Positions 7,682 through 14,579 of a stretch of DNA of 20,792 bases are shown here, piece by piece. The position numbers and the translations under genes are program-made. The first letter of the stretch is position 1. Each line of letters starts with the position of its first letter. The notes beneath the pieces were generated by a model that was not told the DNA's origin, did not search any database, and worked only from the letters and a program-made list of their open reading frames with translations. This DNA is from Bacteriovoracaceae bacterium (GTDB lineage: Bacteria > Bdellovibrionota > Bacteriovoracia > Bacteriovoracales > Bacteriovoracaceae). The stretch spans positions 1 to 20,792 of the forward strand of contig CANETG010000013.1 of the NCBI GenBank assembly GCA_947440875.1, written 5' to 3'.

Positions 7682-8635
7682 ATGCCAGCGTACCTGAGAA
7701 AACTTTTTCAAAAACAGATTACCTACGGGGCGATTGATCTCGGATCCAATGCGATGCGCTCGCTCATCGCTCGGCGTTTGGGAGATGAGCTCACGGTGAT
7801 TAAAAGTTTCCGAGTTCCTCTGAGACTGGGTGAAGATGTTTTCAACGGTGGCTTCATTTCGCCGGCCAAGCTTGAAGAGACGGAGAACGCCTTCATCGAG
7901 CTCTTCCACTCGTTTGCTGCCTACGGGGTGACCGAGGTCAGAGCGATCGCGACTTCGGCGATGAGAGACGCAATCAACGGGCCCGAACTCACGGAGAAGA
8001 TTTTCAAATCCACTGGAATTAAAATCGAAATTATTCGGGGCAAGGAAGAAGCAGGATTCATCTGTGATGCGGTGAAGTCTCAATTGGATTTCCGGAATCA
8101 CGATGTCCTTTTAATGGACATCGGTGGCGGATCGACTGAGCTGACACTGATTAGCTGCGGTGAAATTGTCGGGGTAAAAAGTTTTAACGTGGGAACCGTA
8201 AGACTCCTTCATTACAAAAATCAAGTCGAACTCGAGAAGAAAATTAATTTCGAACTTGATCGCATGCTGAGCTTCATCAAGGACAATTTCGGAAAAAGAA
8301 GACCGGAGTATTTTGTGGGAACGGGGGGAAATCTCCGCCGGATTGGAAAGATCAGGAAAAAAACTTTGGGTCGCCCGACGTCACAGCTTGCTACCTTTTC
8401 AGAGATCAGTCACATGGAAGATATTATCCTTTCGATGTCCTACGTTGACCGGATCCGTGGACTTGAGCTGACTGAAAATCAGGCCGATGTTATTTTGCCC
8501 GCAACGATGCTTACGCAAAAACTCATGCAGAAATTAAAACTCTCCGAGATATTACTTCCGAAAGTGGGCCTCAAAGAAGGCATTCTTCTTTCCATGCAGG
8601 ACACGACTCCCAAAAAATTTAATCTGCTCGATTGA
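7682..8635 (+). CDS. ppx: Ppx/GppA-family exopolyphosphatase
   Basis: A 317-aa protein of the ASKHA (actin/Hsp70-like) phosphatase superfamily that removes terminal phosphates from polyphosphate or hydrolyses pppGpp. Visible motifs: phosphate-1 loop GAIDLGSNAMRSLIA (16-30), ATSAMRDAING (90-100), the catalytic-glutamate region IIRGKEEAGF (117-126), the phosphate-2 motif LLMDIGGGSTELTL (143-156), and GTGGNLRRIGKI. Length suits the short form lacking the C-terminal HD-like domains of E. coli Ppx. Only a weak AAGAGA precedes the ATG. It lies in a phosphate-related neighbourhood (a PhoD-like enzyme after it; ppk1 and sixA on the other strand), which favours a polyphosphate role. Whether it also acts on pppGpp cannot be told. 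Confidence 0.9.
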   Translation: MPAYLRKLFQKQITYGAIDLGSNAMRSLIARRLGDELTVIKSFRVPLRLGEDVFNGGFISPAKLEETENAFIELFHSFAAYGVTEVRAIATSAMRDAINGPELTEKIFKSTGIKIEIIRGKEEAGFICDAVKSQLDFRNHDVLLMDIGGGSTELTLISCGEIVGVKSFNVGTVRLLHYKNQVELEKKINFELDRMLSFIKDNFGKRRPEYFVGTGGNLRRIGKIRKKTLGRPTSQLATFSEISHMEDIILSMSYVDRIRGLELTENQADVILPATMLTQKLMQKLKLSEILLPKVGLKEGILLSMQDTTPKKFNLLD

Positions 8636-8799
8636 TTTACTCTCTGCCTCACAGGAAACGTCGAAGAGCAAAAAAAACCTTTGACCGATCAAACCACTCC
8701 ATAATTTTTGTGAGGACGTTCCTCGCAAACTCCTGACGATTCTTAACATGCTGAAGCTCCATACCCCGTGCGAGCATTCCTTATAGACAAGGAGTCGCT

Positions 8800-9816
8800 A
8801 TGGCCAAACGGATTGCCCTAAGTGTTCTAATTTCACTCATCAGCTTTTCCACAGTGCAGGCCCAAACCTCCAATATTGAACGATTAAACGCTCTGAAAGA
8901 TGTCACCCGAATCGCCTTCGGTTCCTGCAACGATCAAAACGATGCTCAGCCCTTATGGCAGGACCTGCAGCAGACGAACCCTGATCTCTTCATCTGGGGC
9001 GGGGACGTCATTTACGCAGACTGGGAAAGCAATTACGACATCGCCTCGAGTTACCAAAAACAATCTCAAAACCCTGACTATCTTCAACTCAAATCAAAAG
9101 TCCCGGTGATCGGAACTTGGGACGACCATGATTTCGGTTGGGACAACGCAGACGGAAACTTCCTGAGGAAAAAAGAATCTCAAAAACACTTCCTCGATTT
9201 TTTAGAAGAGCCAGAGTTTTCTCCCAGAAGATTTCAAGAAGGCGTTTACACGGCGTATGATTTTGGATCCGACGGACGTCGAGTAAAAATTATTCTTCTT
9301 GATAATCGGTACTTTAAAAATCTCGATCAAAGATATCCCATCCTCGGAAGATCACAGTGGGAGTGGCTTGAGTCACAACTTAAAAATTCGACCGCGAACT
9401 TTCACATCATCATGGCGGGCCTTCAGATTTTTTCTCCCCAGATTCCCCTGACCGATGAATTCGCCGATCACCCCATCGAAATGAATAGGCTGCTCGGACT
9501 GATCAAGAAATATAAACCGAAGGGAGCTCTCTTTCTTTCCGGCGATAAACACTTTGCTGCGATAACGAAGAGGCATGGACAACTTGAGTTTACGGCAAGT
9601 GGCATGACTCATGTTGCCCCTCAGTCGACCTGGTGGTTTTTAAGGACACAGTTTGAGAAAACGTTTTTTGGATTGAACTATGGTCTGATCGATCTTTCTT
9701 GGGTTGAGAATAACCCGAAGATTCGTCTCGCGATCCGCGGGGTTAAGGGGGTAGATATTCATGGAAGTGATTATCGATGGGTAGAAAATCAGTGGGTGAA
9801 AATCCCACGAATTTAG
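8800..9816 (+). CDS. Secreted PhoD-like metallophosphatase
   Basis: A 338-aa protein with a Sec signal peptide (hydrophobic to about 20, likely cleavage after AQA or QAQ near residue 21), so it is periplasmic or exported. Metal-binding signatures of the PhoD-like alkaline phosphatase/phosphodiesterase family are present in order: FGSCNDQ (40-46), WGGDVIYAD (66-74), TWDDHDFGWDN (106-116), LLDNRYF (166-172) and FLSGDKHFA (245-253). Length is shorter than classical PhoD because the N-terminal Ig-like domain is absent. Clear AAGGAG 6 nt before the ATG. The 164-bp gap upstream of it has no convincing promoter. Natural substrate is not evident; phosphate monoesters or diesters are likely from the family. 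Confidence 0.87.
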   Translation: MAKRIALSVLISLISFSTVQAQTSNIERLNALKDVTRIAFGSCNDQNDAQPLWQDLQQTNPDLFIWGGDVIYADWESNYDIASSYQKQSQNPDYLQLKSKVPVIGTWDDHDFGWDNADGNFLRKKESQKHFLDFLEEPEFSPRRFQEGVYTAYDFGSDGRRVKIILLDNRYFKNLDQRYPILGRSQWEWLESQLKNSTANFHIIMAGLQIFSPQIPLTDEFADHPIEMNRLLGLIKKYKPKGALFLSGDKHFAAITKRHGQLEFTASGMTHVAPQSTWWFLRTQFEKTFFGLNYGLIDLSWVENNPKIRLAIRGVKGVDIHGSDYRWVENQWVKIPRI

Positions 9817-9844
9817 CTTTCATTCCAAAAAGCTTAACTTGATC

Positions 9845-9873
9845 TTGACAGAAAATTGTTGACGACTGAAATA
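9845..9873 (+). promoter_or_regulatory. Possible promoter of the 104-aa gene (perfect -35 only)
   Basis: TTGACA at 9845-9850 is a perfect -35 hexamer. The sequence 17 bp on (GAAATA, 9868-9873) is a poor -10. If real, transcription would begin within a few bases of the GTG start at 9884, giving an almost leaderless message, in line with the lack of a clear ribosome binding site there. Confidence 0.3.
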
Positions 9874-9883
9874 GAGTGCACGT

Positions 9884-10198
9884 GTGAAAAATTTTTCAAA
9901 CTACCAAATTGAAATCCTCATTGAGGATGGTCCAAAAGAGACTGAAATTGCGACCGTGGTCCTATCGGGTGAACTCGCCGAAAAGATGGGCTGGAAGAAG
10001 CGGATTTTAATTTGTCGGGCAAAAAAGACGTTGATGGGAAAGACCCTCAGACCAATTCACCAGACTTCGGATAAGATTGAAATTTTCGAAAGACATTCTC
10101 CCCTCAATGTTTTTGAAATATCTCTCAATGAATCGAGGATTCGCCTTTTTAAAATTAAACCGCAATTAAAAATTATGAAGTGGCTCAAGAAGTTTTAG
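9884..10198 (+). CDS. Conserved-looking hypothetical protein, 104 aa
   Basis: I do not recognise this protein. It starts with GTG, has no signal peptide or membrane segment, and is basic at the C-terminus (FKIKPQLKIMKWLKKF). The pattern of short alternating hydrophobic stretches (YQIEILIED, IATVVLSG, RILICRAKK, KIEIFERH, NVFEISLNE, RIRLFKIK) suggests a mostly beta, small-barrel-like cytoplasmic domain. No catalytic signature is visible. It follows the PhoD-like gene by 67 bp on the same strand and converges with sixA. A TTGACA lies just upstream, so it may be transcribed alone. The absence of a good ribosome binding site lowers confidence a little, but the codon pattern and amino-acid make-up look like a real gene. 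Confidence 0.65.
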   Translation: MKNFSNYQIEILIEDGPKETEIATVVLSGELAEKMGWKKRILICRAKKTLMGKTLRPIHQTSDKIEIFERHSPLNVFEISLNESRIRLFKIKPQLKIMKWLKKF

Positions 10199-10278
10199 GC
10201 TGTGCTGAAGAATTCTTCGTTAGGAATTCAAGATCTCTGTGATCGTTTTGAACAAAATTGATGTCGAAAGATCGAAAG

Positions 10279-10306
10279 AAAAAAAATCCTACTCAGTGCT
10301 TCAGGA
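10279..10306 (-). terminator. Weak candidate terminator of ppk-sixA operon
   Basis: On the minus strand TCCT ... AGGA (arms 10303-10306 and 10287-10290) is followed by eight T residues (10286-10279). The stem is only 4 bp and overlaps the sixA stop region, so the T tract is the main evidence. Confidence 0.25.
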
Positions 10307-10795
10307 CTTCATGGTCTTCAGCGCTTTGGGAGAAAGAAGAAGTTCAAGCGTAAATCCGTCCCACATTCCCCCTTCGAGAACACAAATCCCCCCCTTCTTG
10401 AGGCTAATGAAATCGTGTTCCGGATGAAGGGACAAAATACTCGCAATCGCGCGCGTAAGATGCGGATCGTGTCCAACGAACGCGTACGTTCCATCATTCG
10501 GGAGAAAAGAAATGTATTCCACCAGATGAGCTGGGTCATCGAGGATATCGAGATCGGCCATCATTTCAAGATTGGCATCAGGATAGTTTTCCCATAAAAA
10601 CTCCGCCGTCTGCACCGCGCGGGCCAGAGGAGACGTGAAAATCACATCCATTCTTTTTTGCGTTTTCTTAAATAAGCGAAAAGTCTTATTCAGCTCTTTT
10701 ATCCCTTCCACGGTGAGTTCGCGCAGGAAATCGATGTCTTGATTGATATTGAAATGCCCTTCTGCCAGTCCATGTCTCACGAAGATTAATTTCAT
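10301..10795 (-). CDS. sixA: SixA-like phosphohistidine phosphatase (histidine phosphatase superfamily)
   Basis: A 164-aa protein of the short histidine-phosphatase (phosphoglycerate mutase-like) branch. It opens with the catalytic MKLIFVRHG motif (His8) and has TSPLARAVQTAE (54-65) and the second catalytic histidine in FVGHDPHLT (His109), as in SixA. SixA removes phosphate from phosphohistidine on proteins. I chose ATG 10795-10793: it overlaps the ppk1 stop as ATGA and begins the domain exactly, whereas the open frame extends upstream to 10909 only as an out-of-frame reading of ppk1. Coupling to ppk1, whose catalysis runs through phosphohistidine, makes a link to polyphosphate metabolism attractive, but this is inference. 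Confidence 0.87.
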   Translation of the reverse strand: MKLIFVRHGLAEGHFNINQDIDFLRELTVEGIKELNKTFRLFKKTQKRMDVIFTSPLARAVQTAEFLWENYPDANLEMMADLDILDDPAHLVEYISFLPNDGTYAFVGHDPHLTRAIASILSLHPEHDFISLKKGGICVLEGGMWDGFTLELLLSPKALKTMKS

Positions 10796-12915
10796 GTTAC
10801 TTTCTCTCTTGTGATCGTGGTTTTCATCATTTCTTGATGAGAGGAGAATTCTTCCTCGCCTTCCGCAGGAAGTTTTTGGACATAGGATCCGTCTGGTTGA
10901 AGGATCCACGCCAGGCGATTATCTTTCATTATAATTTCAATAAACTCCCAAAGTTTTTCTTTGAGTCTCACGTCGATGATCGGAACGATGAGCTCCACAC
11001 GATTGTGAAGATTCCGGTGCATCCAGTCCGCTGAACCGATAGAGAAGTCACCTCGATTCGCATCGACTTCACCATTGGAGAAATAGAACACTCTCGAATG
11101 CTCGAGGAAGCGGCCGATGACGGAGATGACTTCGATGTTTTCCGAGAGCCCTGGTATCCCTGGTTTTAAGCAACAAAATCCGCGAACGATGAGAGTGATC
11201 TTGACTCCCGCCAGGCTCGCCTCGTACAGAAGTTCAGTGATGACTTCATCTTCCAATGAATTCATCTTCGCGATGATGCGAGCTTTTTTTCCATTTTTGG
11301 CGTGATTAATTTCTTCGCGGATTTTATGCATGAACGTGGACTTCATATTAATCGGGGCCACAAGAATTTCTTTGTAGTCCGTCTTGAGGGATGAGCCCGT
11401 GAGGTAATTAAACACTTCCGCGACTTCGCCCGCAATTTTTTGATTGCATGTCAGGAGTCCGAGATCGGTGTAAAGATTTGACGTCTGAGAGTGGTAGTTC
11501 CCTGTTCCCACGTGGACGTAACTCATGATCTCGCCGTCAGTCTCCTGCCTGACGACTAAAGTCGTTTTCGTGTGAGTCTTGAGGCCCAGAATTCCGTAGA
11601 CGACGTGAACTCCCGCATCCTCAAGCTTCTGCGCCCAGACAATATTTCTTTGCTCATCAAAGCGTGCCTTGAGTTCCACGAGGGCAACAACCTGCTTGCC
11701 TTTCTCCGCCGCTTTAATGAGTGAGCGGATAAAGGGAGAATGATCTCCCGTACGATAAAGAGTCATCTTAATGGCCAGGACATGGGGATCATCCGCAGCC
11801 GACGAGACAAATTTCTCAACCGTTCCGGAAAAACTCTCATACGGATGGTGCACCAGAAGATCACCCTGACGGATGAGAGAAAAAATGGAGGTATTTTCAG
11901 CGAAGACTTTCGGAATGATCGGCGACCAAGGTTTAAACTTCAAGTGCGGAAGATCAAGATCAACGATCGGTTTAAGTATTCCGAAATCAATTGGAAAATC
12001 CATTTCGTAAACGTCTTCTTCGAGAATCTCTAAGGACTCTTTCAGAAAGTTGGTGAGATTGGGATCAGTGTCGCGGTGGATTTCTAAGCGAACGCATTCC
12101 GCGAGTCGCCGTTCTTTAATCCCTTCTTCGACGAGAATAAGAAGATCCTGCGCTTCATCTTCACGGTGATCAACATCGGCGTTTCTCGACACGCGGAAGG
12201 GCACCGTTTGCTGAATTTCCATTCCTGGATACAAAATGGCGAGGTTACTCCTCACCATCGTCACTGTAGTCACAAATCTATTTTTCTTTTCACCTTCGGC
12301 CCGTGGCAGAAGCATGAGCCCTGGAATCGCCTCGGGAATTTTCACGCGCGAAAAGAGGATTGTATCGGTATGAGGATTTCGTAAAATCATCCCCAATGAG
12401 TAAGAGAGATTGGAAATAAACGGGAACGGATGCCCAGGATCAACCGAAAGCGGTGTGAGAACGGGGTAAATCTTACGACGGAAAATTCCGTTACAAAACT
12501 CCTGTTCATCCGCGGCCAAATCTTCGTAGTTATAAATGAGAATATCATTTCGCTGAAGCTCACCGATCAACTGCAAATAAATCGCCCGCTGAGATTCGAG
12601 ATCTTCACTGATGTGTTTTCGAATGCCCTCGAGCTGCTCGGTCACCGAGAGACCGTCCACTGAGCGGTGAGAAATTCCAGACACCAAGAGGTGCTTCAGG
12701 TAGCCGATCCTCTTCATGACGAATTCATCGAGGTTCGAAGAAAAAATGATCAGAAAGCGAAGACGCTCAAGAAGGGGATTGCGCTTATCTGCCGCCTCGT
12801 GAAGAACCCTCCGATTGAATTGGAGCCAAGACGTGTCTCGGTTCAGGAAGTGGGTAGGATCAACGTTAAAATTGATCTTCTTGGGGCTTCTATTGGGGTT
12901 ACGCCGTTTTCTCAT
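10792..12915 (-). CDS. ppk1: Polyphosphate kinase PPK1
   Basis: A 707-aa enzyme making polyphosphate from ATP reversibly. All four PPK1 domains can be followed: N-terminal WLQFNRRVLHEA and FSSNLDEFVMKR (Asn61 region contacts ATP), the head domain (about 125-330), then two phospholipase-D-like catalytic domains. The autophosphorylated histidine is His448 in GLKTHTKTTLVVR and the second essential histidine is His606 in GRFLEHSRVFYF; HVGTGNYH and GSADWMHRNL are also present. Length is normal for the family. It starts at ATG 12915 with no recognisable Shine-Dalgarno; instead an 8-bp hairpin ends 9 nt upstream. It is coupled to the sixA-like gene by a 4-bp overlap. A sigma70-like promoter lies at 12989-13017. 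Opposite-strand ppx faces it across the 9.9-10.3 kb junction. Confidence 0.96.
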   Translation of the reverse strand: MRKRRNPNRSPKKINFNVDPTHFLNRDTSWLQFNRRVLHEAADKRNPLLERLRFLIIFSSNLDEFVMKRIGYLKHLLVSGISHRSVDGLSVTEQLEGIRKHISEDLESQRAIYLQLIGELQRNDILIYNYEDLAADEQEFCNGIFRRKIYPVLTPLSVDPGHPFPFISNLSYSLGMILRNPHTDTILFSRVKIPEAIPGLMLLPRAEGEKKNRFVTTVTMVRSNLAILYPGMEIQQTVPFRVSRNADVDHREDEAQDLLILVEEGIKERRLAECVRLEIHRDTDPNLTNFLKESLEILEEDVYEMDFPIDFGILKPIVDLDLPHLKFKPWSPIIPKVFAENTSIFSLIRQGDLLVHHPYESFSGTVEKFVSSAADDPHVLAIKMTLYRTGDHSPFIRSLIKAAEKGKQVVALVELKARFDEQRNIVWAQKLEDAGVHVVYGILGLKTHTKTTLVVRQETDGEIMSYVHVGTGNYHSQTSNLYTDLGLLTCNQKIAGEVAEVFNYLTGSSLKTDYKEILVAPINMKSTFMHKIREEINHAKNGKKARIIAKMNSLEDEVITELLYEASLAGVKITLIVRGFCCLKPGIPGLSENIEVISVIGRFLEHSRVFYFSNGEVDANRGDFSIGSADWMHRNLHNRVELIVPIIDVRLKEKLWEFIEIIMKDNRLAWILQPDGSYVQKLPAEGEEEFSSHQEMMKTTITREKVT

Positions 12916-12924
12916 GTTTTTAAG

Positions 12925-12947
12925 AAGTGTCTAAAGTTCAGACACTT
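12925..12947 (-). promoter_or_regulatory. Hairpin in the ppk1 leader, next to the start codon
   Basis: Forward-strand arms AAGTGTCT (12925-12932) and AGACACTT (12940-12947) are a perfect 8-bp inverted repeat with a 7-nt loop. In the ppk1 message the stem ends 9 nt before the ATG, exactly where a ribosome binding site would be expected and none is seen. It could be an RNA control element or a DNA operator. Confidence 0.55.
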
Positions 12948-12988
12948 TCCATAGGGATCGAGTAAGTTTTAGTCGCTATTGAAAGATC

Positions 12989-13017
12989 AGTTTAAAAATC
13001 CTCCCCCCTCCTGACAA
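12989..13017 (-). promoter_or_regulatory. Candidate sigma70-type promoter of ppk1-sixA
   Basis: On the minus strand TTGTCA (13017-13012, 5/6 to consensus) and TAAACT (12994-12989, 4/6) are 17 bp apart. The spacer is G-rich. Predicted start near 12982 gives a leader of about 65 nt containing the hairpin at 12925-12947. The -35 lies inside one arm of the inverted repeat 13009-13043. Confidence 0.5.
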
Positions 13018-13043
13018 GGAAATAACCCTCTGGATTGTCAGGA
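13009..13043. repeat. Inverted repeat, probable operator between ppk1 and the 13143 gene
   Basis: TCCTGACAA (13009-13017) and TTGTCAGGA (13035-13043) form a perfect 9-bp inverted repeat with a 17-nt gap. A third partial copy of the half-site, TGTCCTGG, follows at 13048-13054 and could pair with the second arm instead (CAGGA 13039-13043 with TCCTG 13049-13053). The first arm covers the predicted ppk1 -35 box, as expected for a regulator-binding site. Confidence 0.5.
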
Positions 13044-13090
13044 TTCTGTCCTGGAGATGCCGCCATTTTTCGAGGGTCAGTTTTTTTGGC

Positions 13091-13118
13091 ATGGAACTTG
13101 GAGTCATAAGTTTATATT
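13091..13118 (+). promoter_or_regulatory. Possible promoter of the 13143 gene
   Basis: TATATT (13113-13118, 5/6 to the -10 consensus) lies in an AT-rich stretch 25 bp before the gene. The best -35 at normal spacing is poor (ATGGAA, 13091-13096, 3/6, 16-bp spacer). Only the -10 is suggestive. Confidence 0.3.
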
Positions 13119-13142
13119 TATCACGTTTCCTAGGGGGGAACT

Positions 13143-14231
13143 ATGTCACACAAAAAAAACCAATTCTGGGTCATGATGCCCGTGCTGGGAGTTTTACTCA
13201 TGTCACCGCAAGATGTTCAGACGAAGTTTGGTCGTCACATTGCTTCAGTTTCTGCACTCGCTGCAGAAACCACGGTTGAAGAGAGGGCAACATCAAAAAC
13301 ACCCATCCTCGATGAACTCCTGAAAGGCCTTACGATTCCAGACAGACAAAATCCACTGAACCTTAATAGCTCGCATTTAAAAGAAGAAATCACTTCGTCA
13401 CTCTCGCAGGTTTCGAAGGCCGAAGAGTATGATCGGGACACTGTAAAGTCTTCTGAGCTTGATAAGCACCTCGAAGAAGTAAAGAGTGCCGCAGTCGTCG
13501 TGGCCCAAGTTGAAAATTCAATTAAAGATCTCCTGAATCCGAATGAAGAAGGCGATCTCCGTTCAAGTATCGGAGAAGCGAAAATTATTTTGGAAGCGTC
13601 TCTGAAAGATTTAGCGGAGACGCGAATTCTCGTCGCTAAACGGGATGCACCCGTAGCAGCAGTTACTCGCGCACCAGGTGTGGTCCAAGAGGAAACGATC
13701 GCCGTAAGTAGCGATAAAGAAGAAGTAAAAGAAGAAGTCAAAAAAGAAGAGGAGAAGAAAGAAGAAAAAGATCCTCTCCTTTGCGCGCTCGAAGAGCAGA
13801 ATAAACTTCTTCAGCAGCAGCTTCAGGGATTCGTTCAGCAGCAGTCACTCATTATGCAGCAGCTGATGCAGCTGACACAGATGATGACGATGCAGAATAT
13901 GTACCGCGTACCAGACACGTTTAATTACCGCAACGCCTATCAGTATCACCAGCCGCAAGTGGCGGGGAACTGGGTTTACTATCCGAATGGCCTTCAGCCG
14001 ATTCAGCCAGGGCAACAGCTTCCAGGACAAGTGGATCAGTCGAATATTTTTGGTCTTTCTCCACAAATGCCTGCGCAACCACAGATGCAGCAACCAGGAA
14101 TGATGAATCAAGGCGGACAGTGGGGACTCGCCCCTCAGCTTGGGTCGGCGCAAACTCCAGGAAGTTTTGGAATGGAGGCAACGGGATTTAATATGAGTGC
14201 TCAGTCCACCACTCCTGGCCCATTCATATAA
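13143..14231 (+). CDS. Probable exported coiled-coil, Gln/Met/Pro-rich protein, unknown function
   Basis: A 362-aa protein I do not recognise. The N-terminus (KKNQFWVMMPVLGVLLMS) looks like a signal segment; a cleavage near SALAA-ETT (about residue 40) is possible but would need an unusually long leader. Residues 42-160 are charged and helical with heptad-like spacing. Residues about 185-210 are a run of Lys/Glu (KEEVKEEVKKEEEKKEEK). Residues 213-255 are a Gln/Leu/Met helix (EEQNKLLQQQLQGFVQQQ...), probably a coiled coil. The C-terminal third is low complexity, rich in Gln, Pro, Gly, Met and aromatic residues, like disordered or surface proteins. A very strong ribosome binding site (TAGGGGGGAA) precedes the ATG and a strong terminator follows, suggesting high, monocistronic expression. 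It may be lineage-specific. Confidence 0.85.
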   Translation: MSHKKNQFWVMMPVLGVLLMSPQDVQTKFGRHIASVSALAAETTVEERATSKTPILDELLKGLTIPDRQNPLNLNSSHLKEEITSSLSQVSKAEEYDRDTVKSSELDKHLEEVKSAAVVVAQVENSIKDLLNPNEEGDLRSSIGEAKIILEASLKDLAETRILVAKRDAPVAAVTRAPGVVQEETIAVSSDKEEVKEEVKKEEEKKEEKDPLLCALEEQNKLLQQQLQGFVQQQSLIMQQLMQLTQMMTMQNMYRVPDTFNYRNAYQYHQPQVAGNWVYYPNGLQPIQPGQQLPGQVDQSNIFGLSPQMPAQPQMQQPGMMNQGGQWGLAPQLGSAQTPGSFGMEATGFNMSAQSTTPGPFI

Positions 14232-14247
14232 CTTACTCAACTACTCA

Positions 14248-14274
14248 GGGCCCTCTTTGCAAGAGGGTCCTTCT
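14248..14274 (+). terminator. Rho-independent terminator after the 13143 gene
   Basis: GGGCCCTCTT (14248-14257), loop TGC, AAGAGGGTCC (14261-14270): a 10-bp stem with one G-T wobble, then TTCT. It starts 17 bp after the stop codon. The U tract is short, but the stem is very stable. Confidence 0.82.
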
Positions 14275-14346
14275 AAAGAAAACTTACAATAGAACGATAA
14301 GTTTTTTGTGAACGAAATAAAAAAAGAGACTAAAGAAAAATTACTG

Positions 14347-14550
14347 ATGAGGATTTGTCACCGCTGCCAGCACGTGAATGAATCCGTCGCTGAATTGGAA
14401 CGCTGCACTCTGTGCCAGAAATCCTTCCTACCCCTCCGATACTTCGAAAAAGTTCACACTGCCCACGGTGATGAATGGAAAAATAATTTCTCTAGAGTCT
14501 CTGATATTGAGGAGGAAGATTTGATCAAGGGTCTTTTTGTTCTGTGGTGA
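14347..14550 (+). CDS. Small zinc-ribbon protein upstream of recJ
   Basis: A 67-aa protein beginning MRICHRCQ, with CHRC (Cys4, Cys7) and CTLC (Cys20-23 region) forming a two-knuckle zinc ribbon of the CxxC-x(n)-CxxC type. The rest is charged and ends IEEEDLIKGLFVLW. I recall similar mini-proteins in Bdellovibrio relatives, but no function is known to me. Neither this ATG nor the in-frame GTG at 14308 (which would add 13 Lys/Glu-rich residues) has a clear ribosome binding site; I prefer the ATG because it puts the first cysteine pair at the N-terminus. A TACAAT (14285-14290) could be a -10 element. The gene lies 29 bp before recJ on the same strand, so they are probably co-transcribed. Confidence 0.7.
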   Translation: MRICHRCQHVNESVAELERCTLCQKSFLPLRYFEKVHTAHGDEWKNNFSRVSDIEEEDLIKGLFVLW

Positions 14551-14579
14551 GTCCGCGACAATTTTGTTAGCTTCAAATC

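Noticed and set aside
10207..10218. Perfect 12-bp palindrome GAAGAATTCTTC after the 104-aa gene
   Set aside because: No loop and no T tract, so not a terminator; may be chance, no second copy noticed.
10239..10427. 62-codon plus-strand frame at the convergent junction
   Set aside because: Mostly antisense to sixA and without a ribosome binding site.
10796..10909. Upstream extension of the sixA frame to 10909
   Set aside because: It reads ppk1 out of frame and adds 38 residues before the catalytic RHG start; ATG 10795 has the ATGA overlap expected of a coupled gene.
13235..13741. 168-codon minus-strand frame opposite the 13143 gene
   Set aside because: Ser-rich low-complexity mirror of the coding strand; the plus strand has a strong ribosome binding site and terminator.
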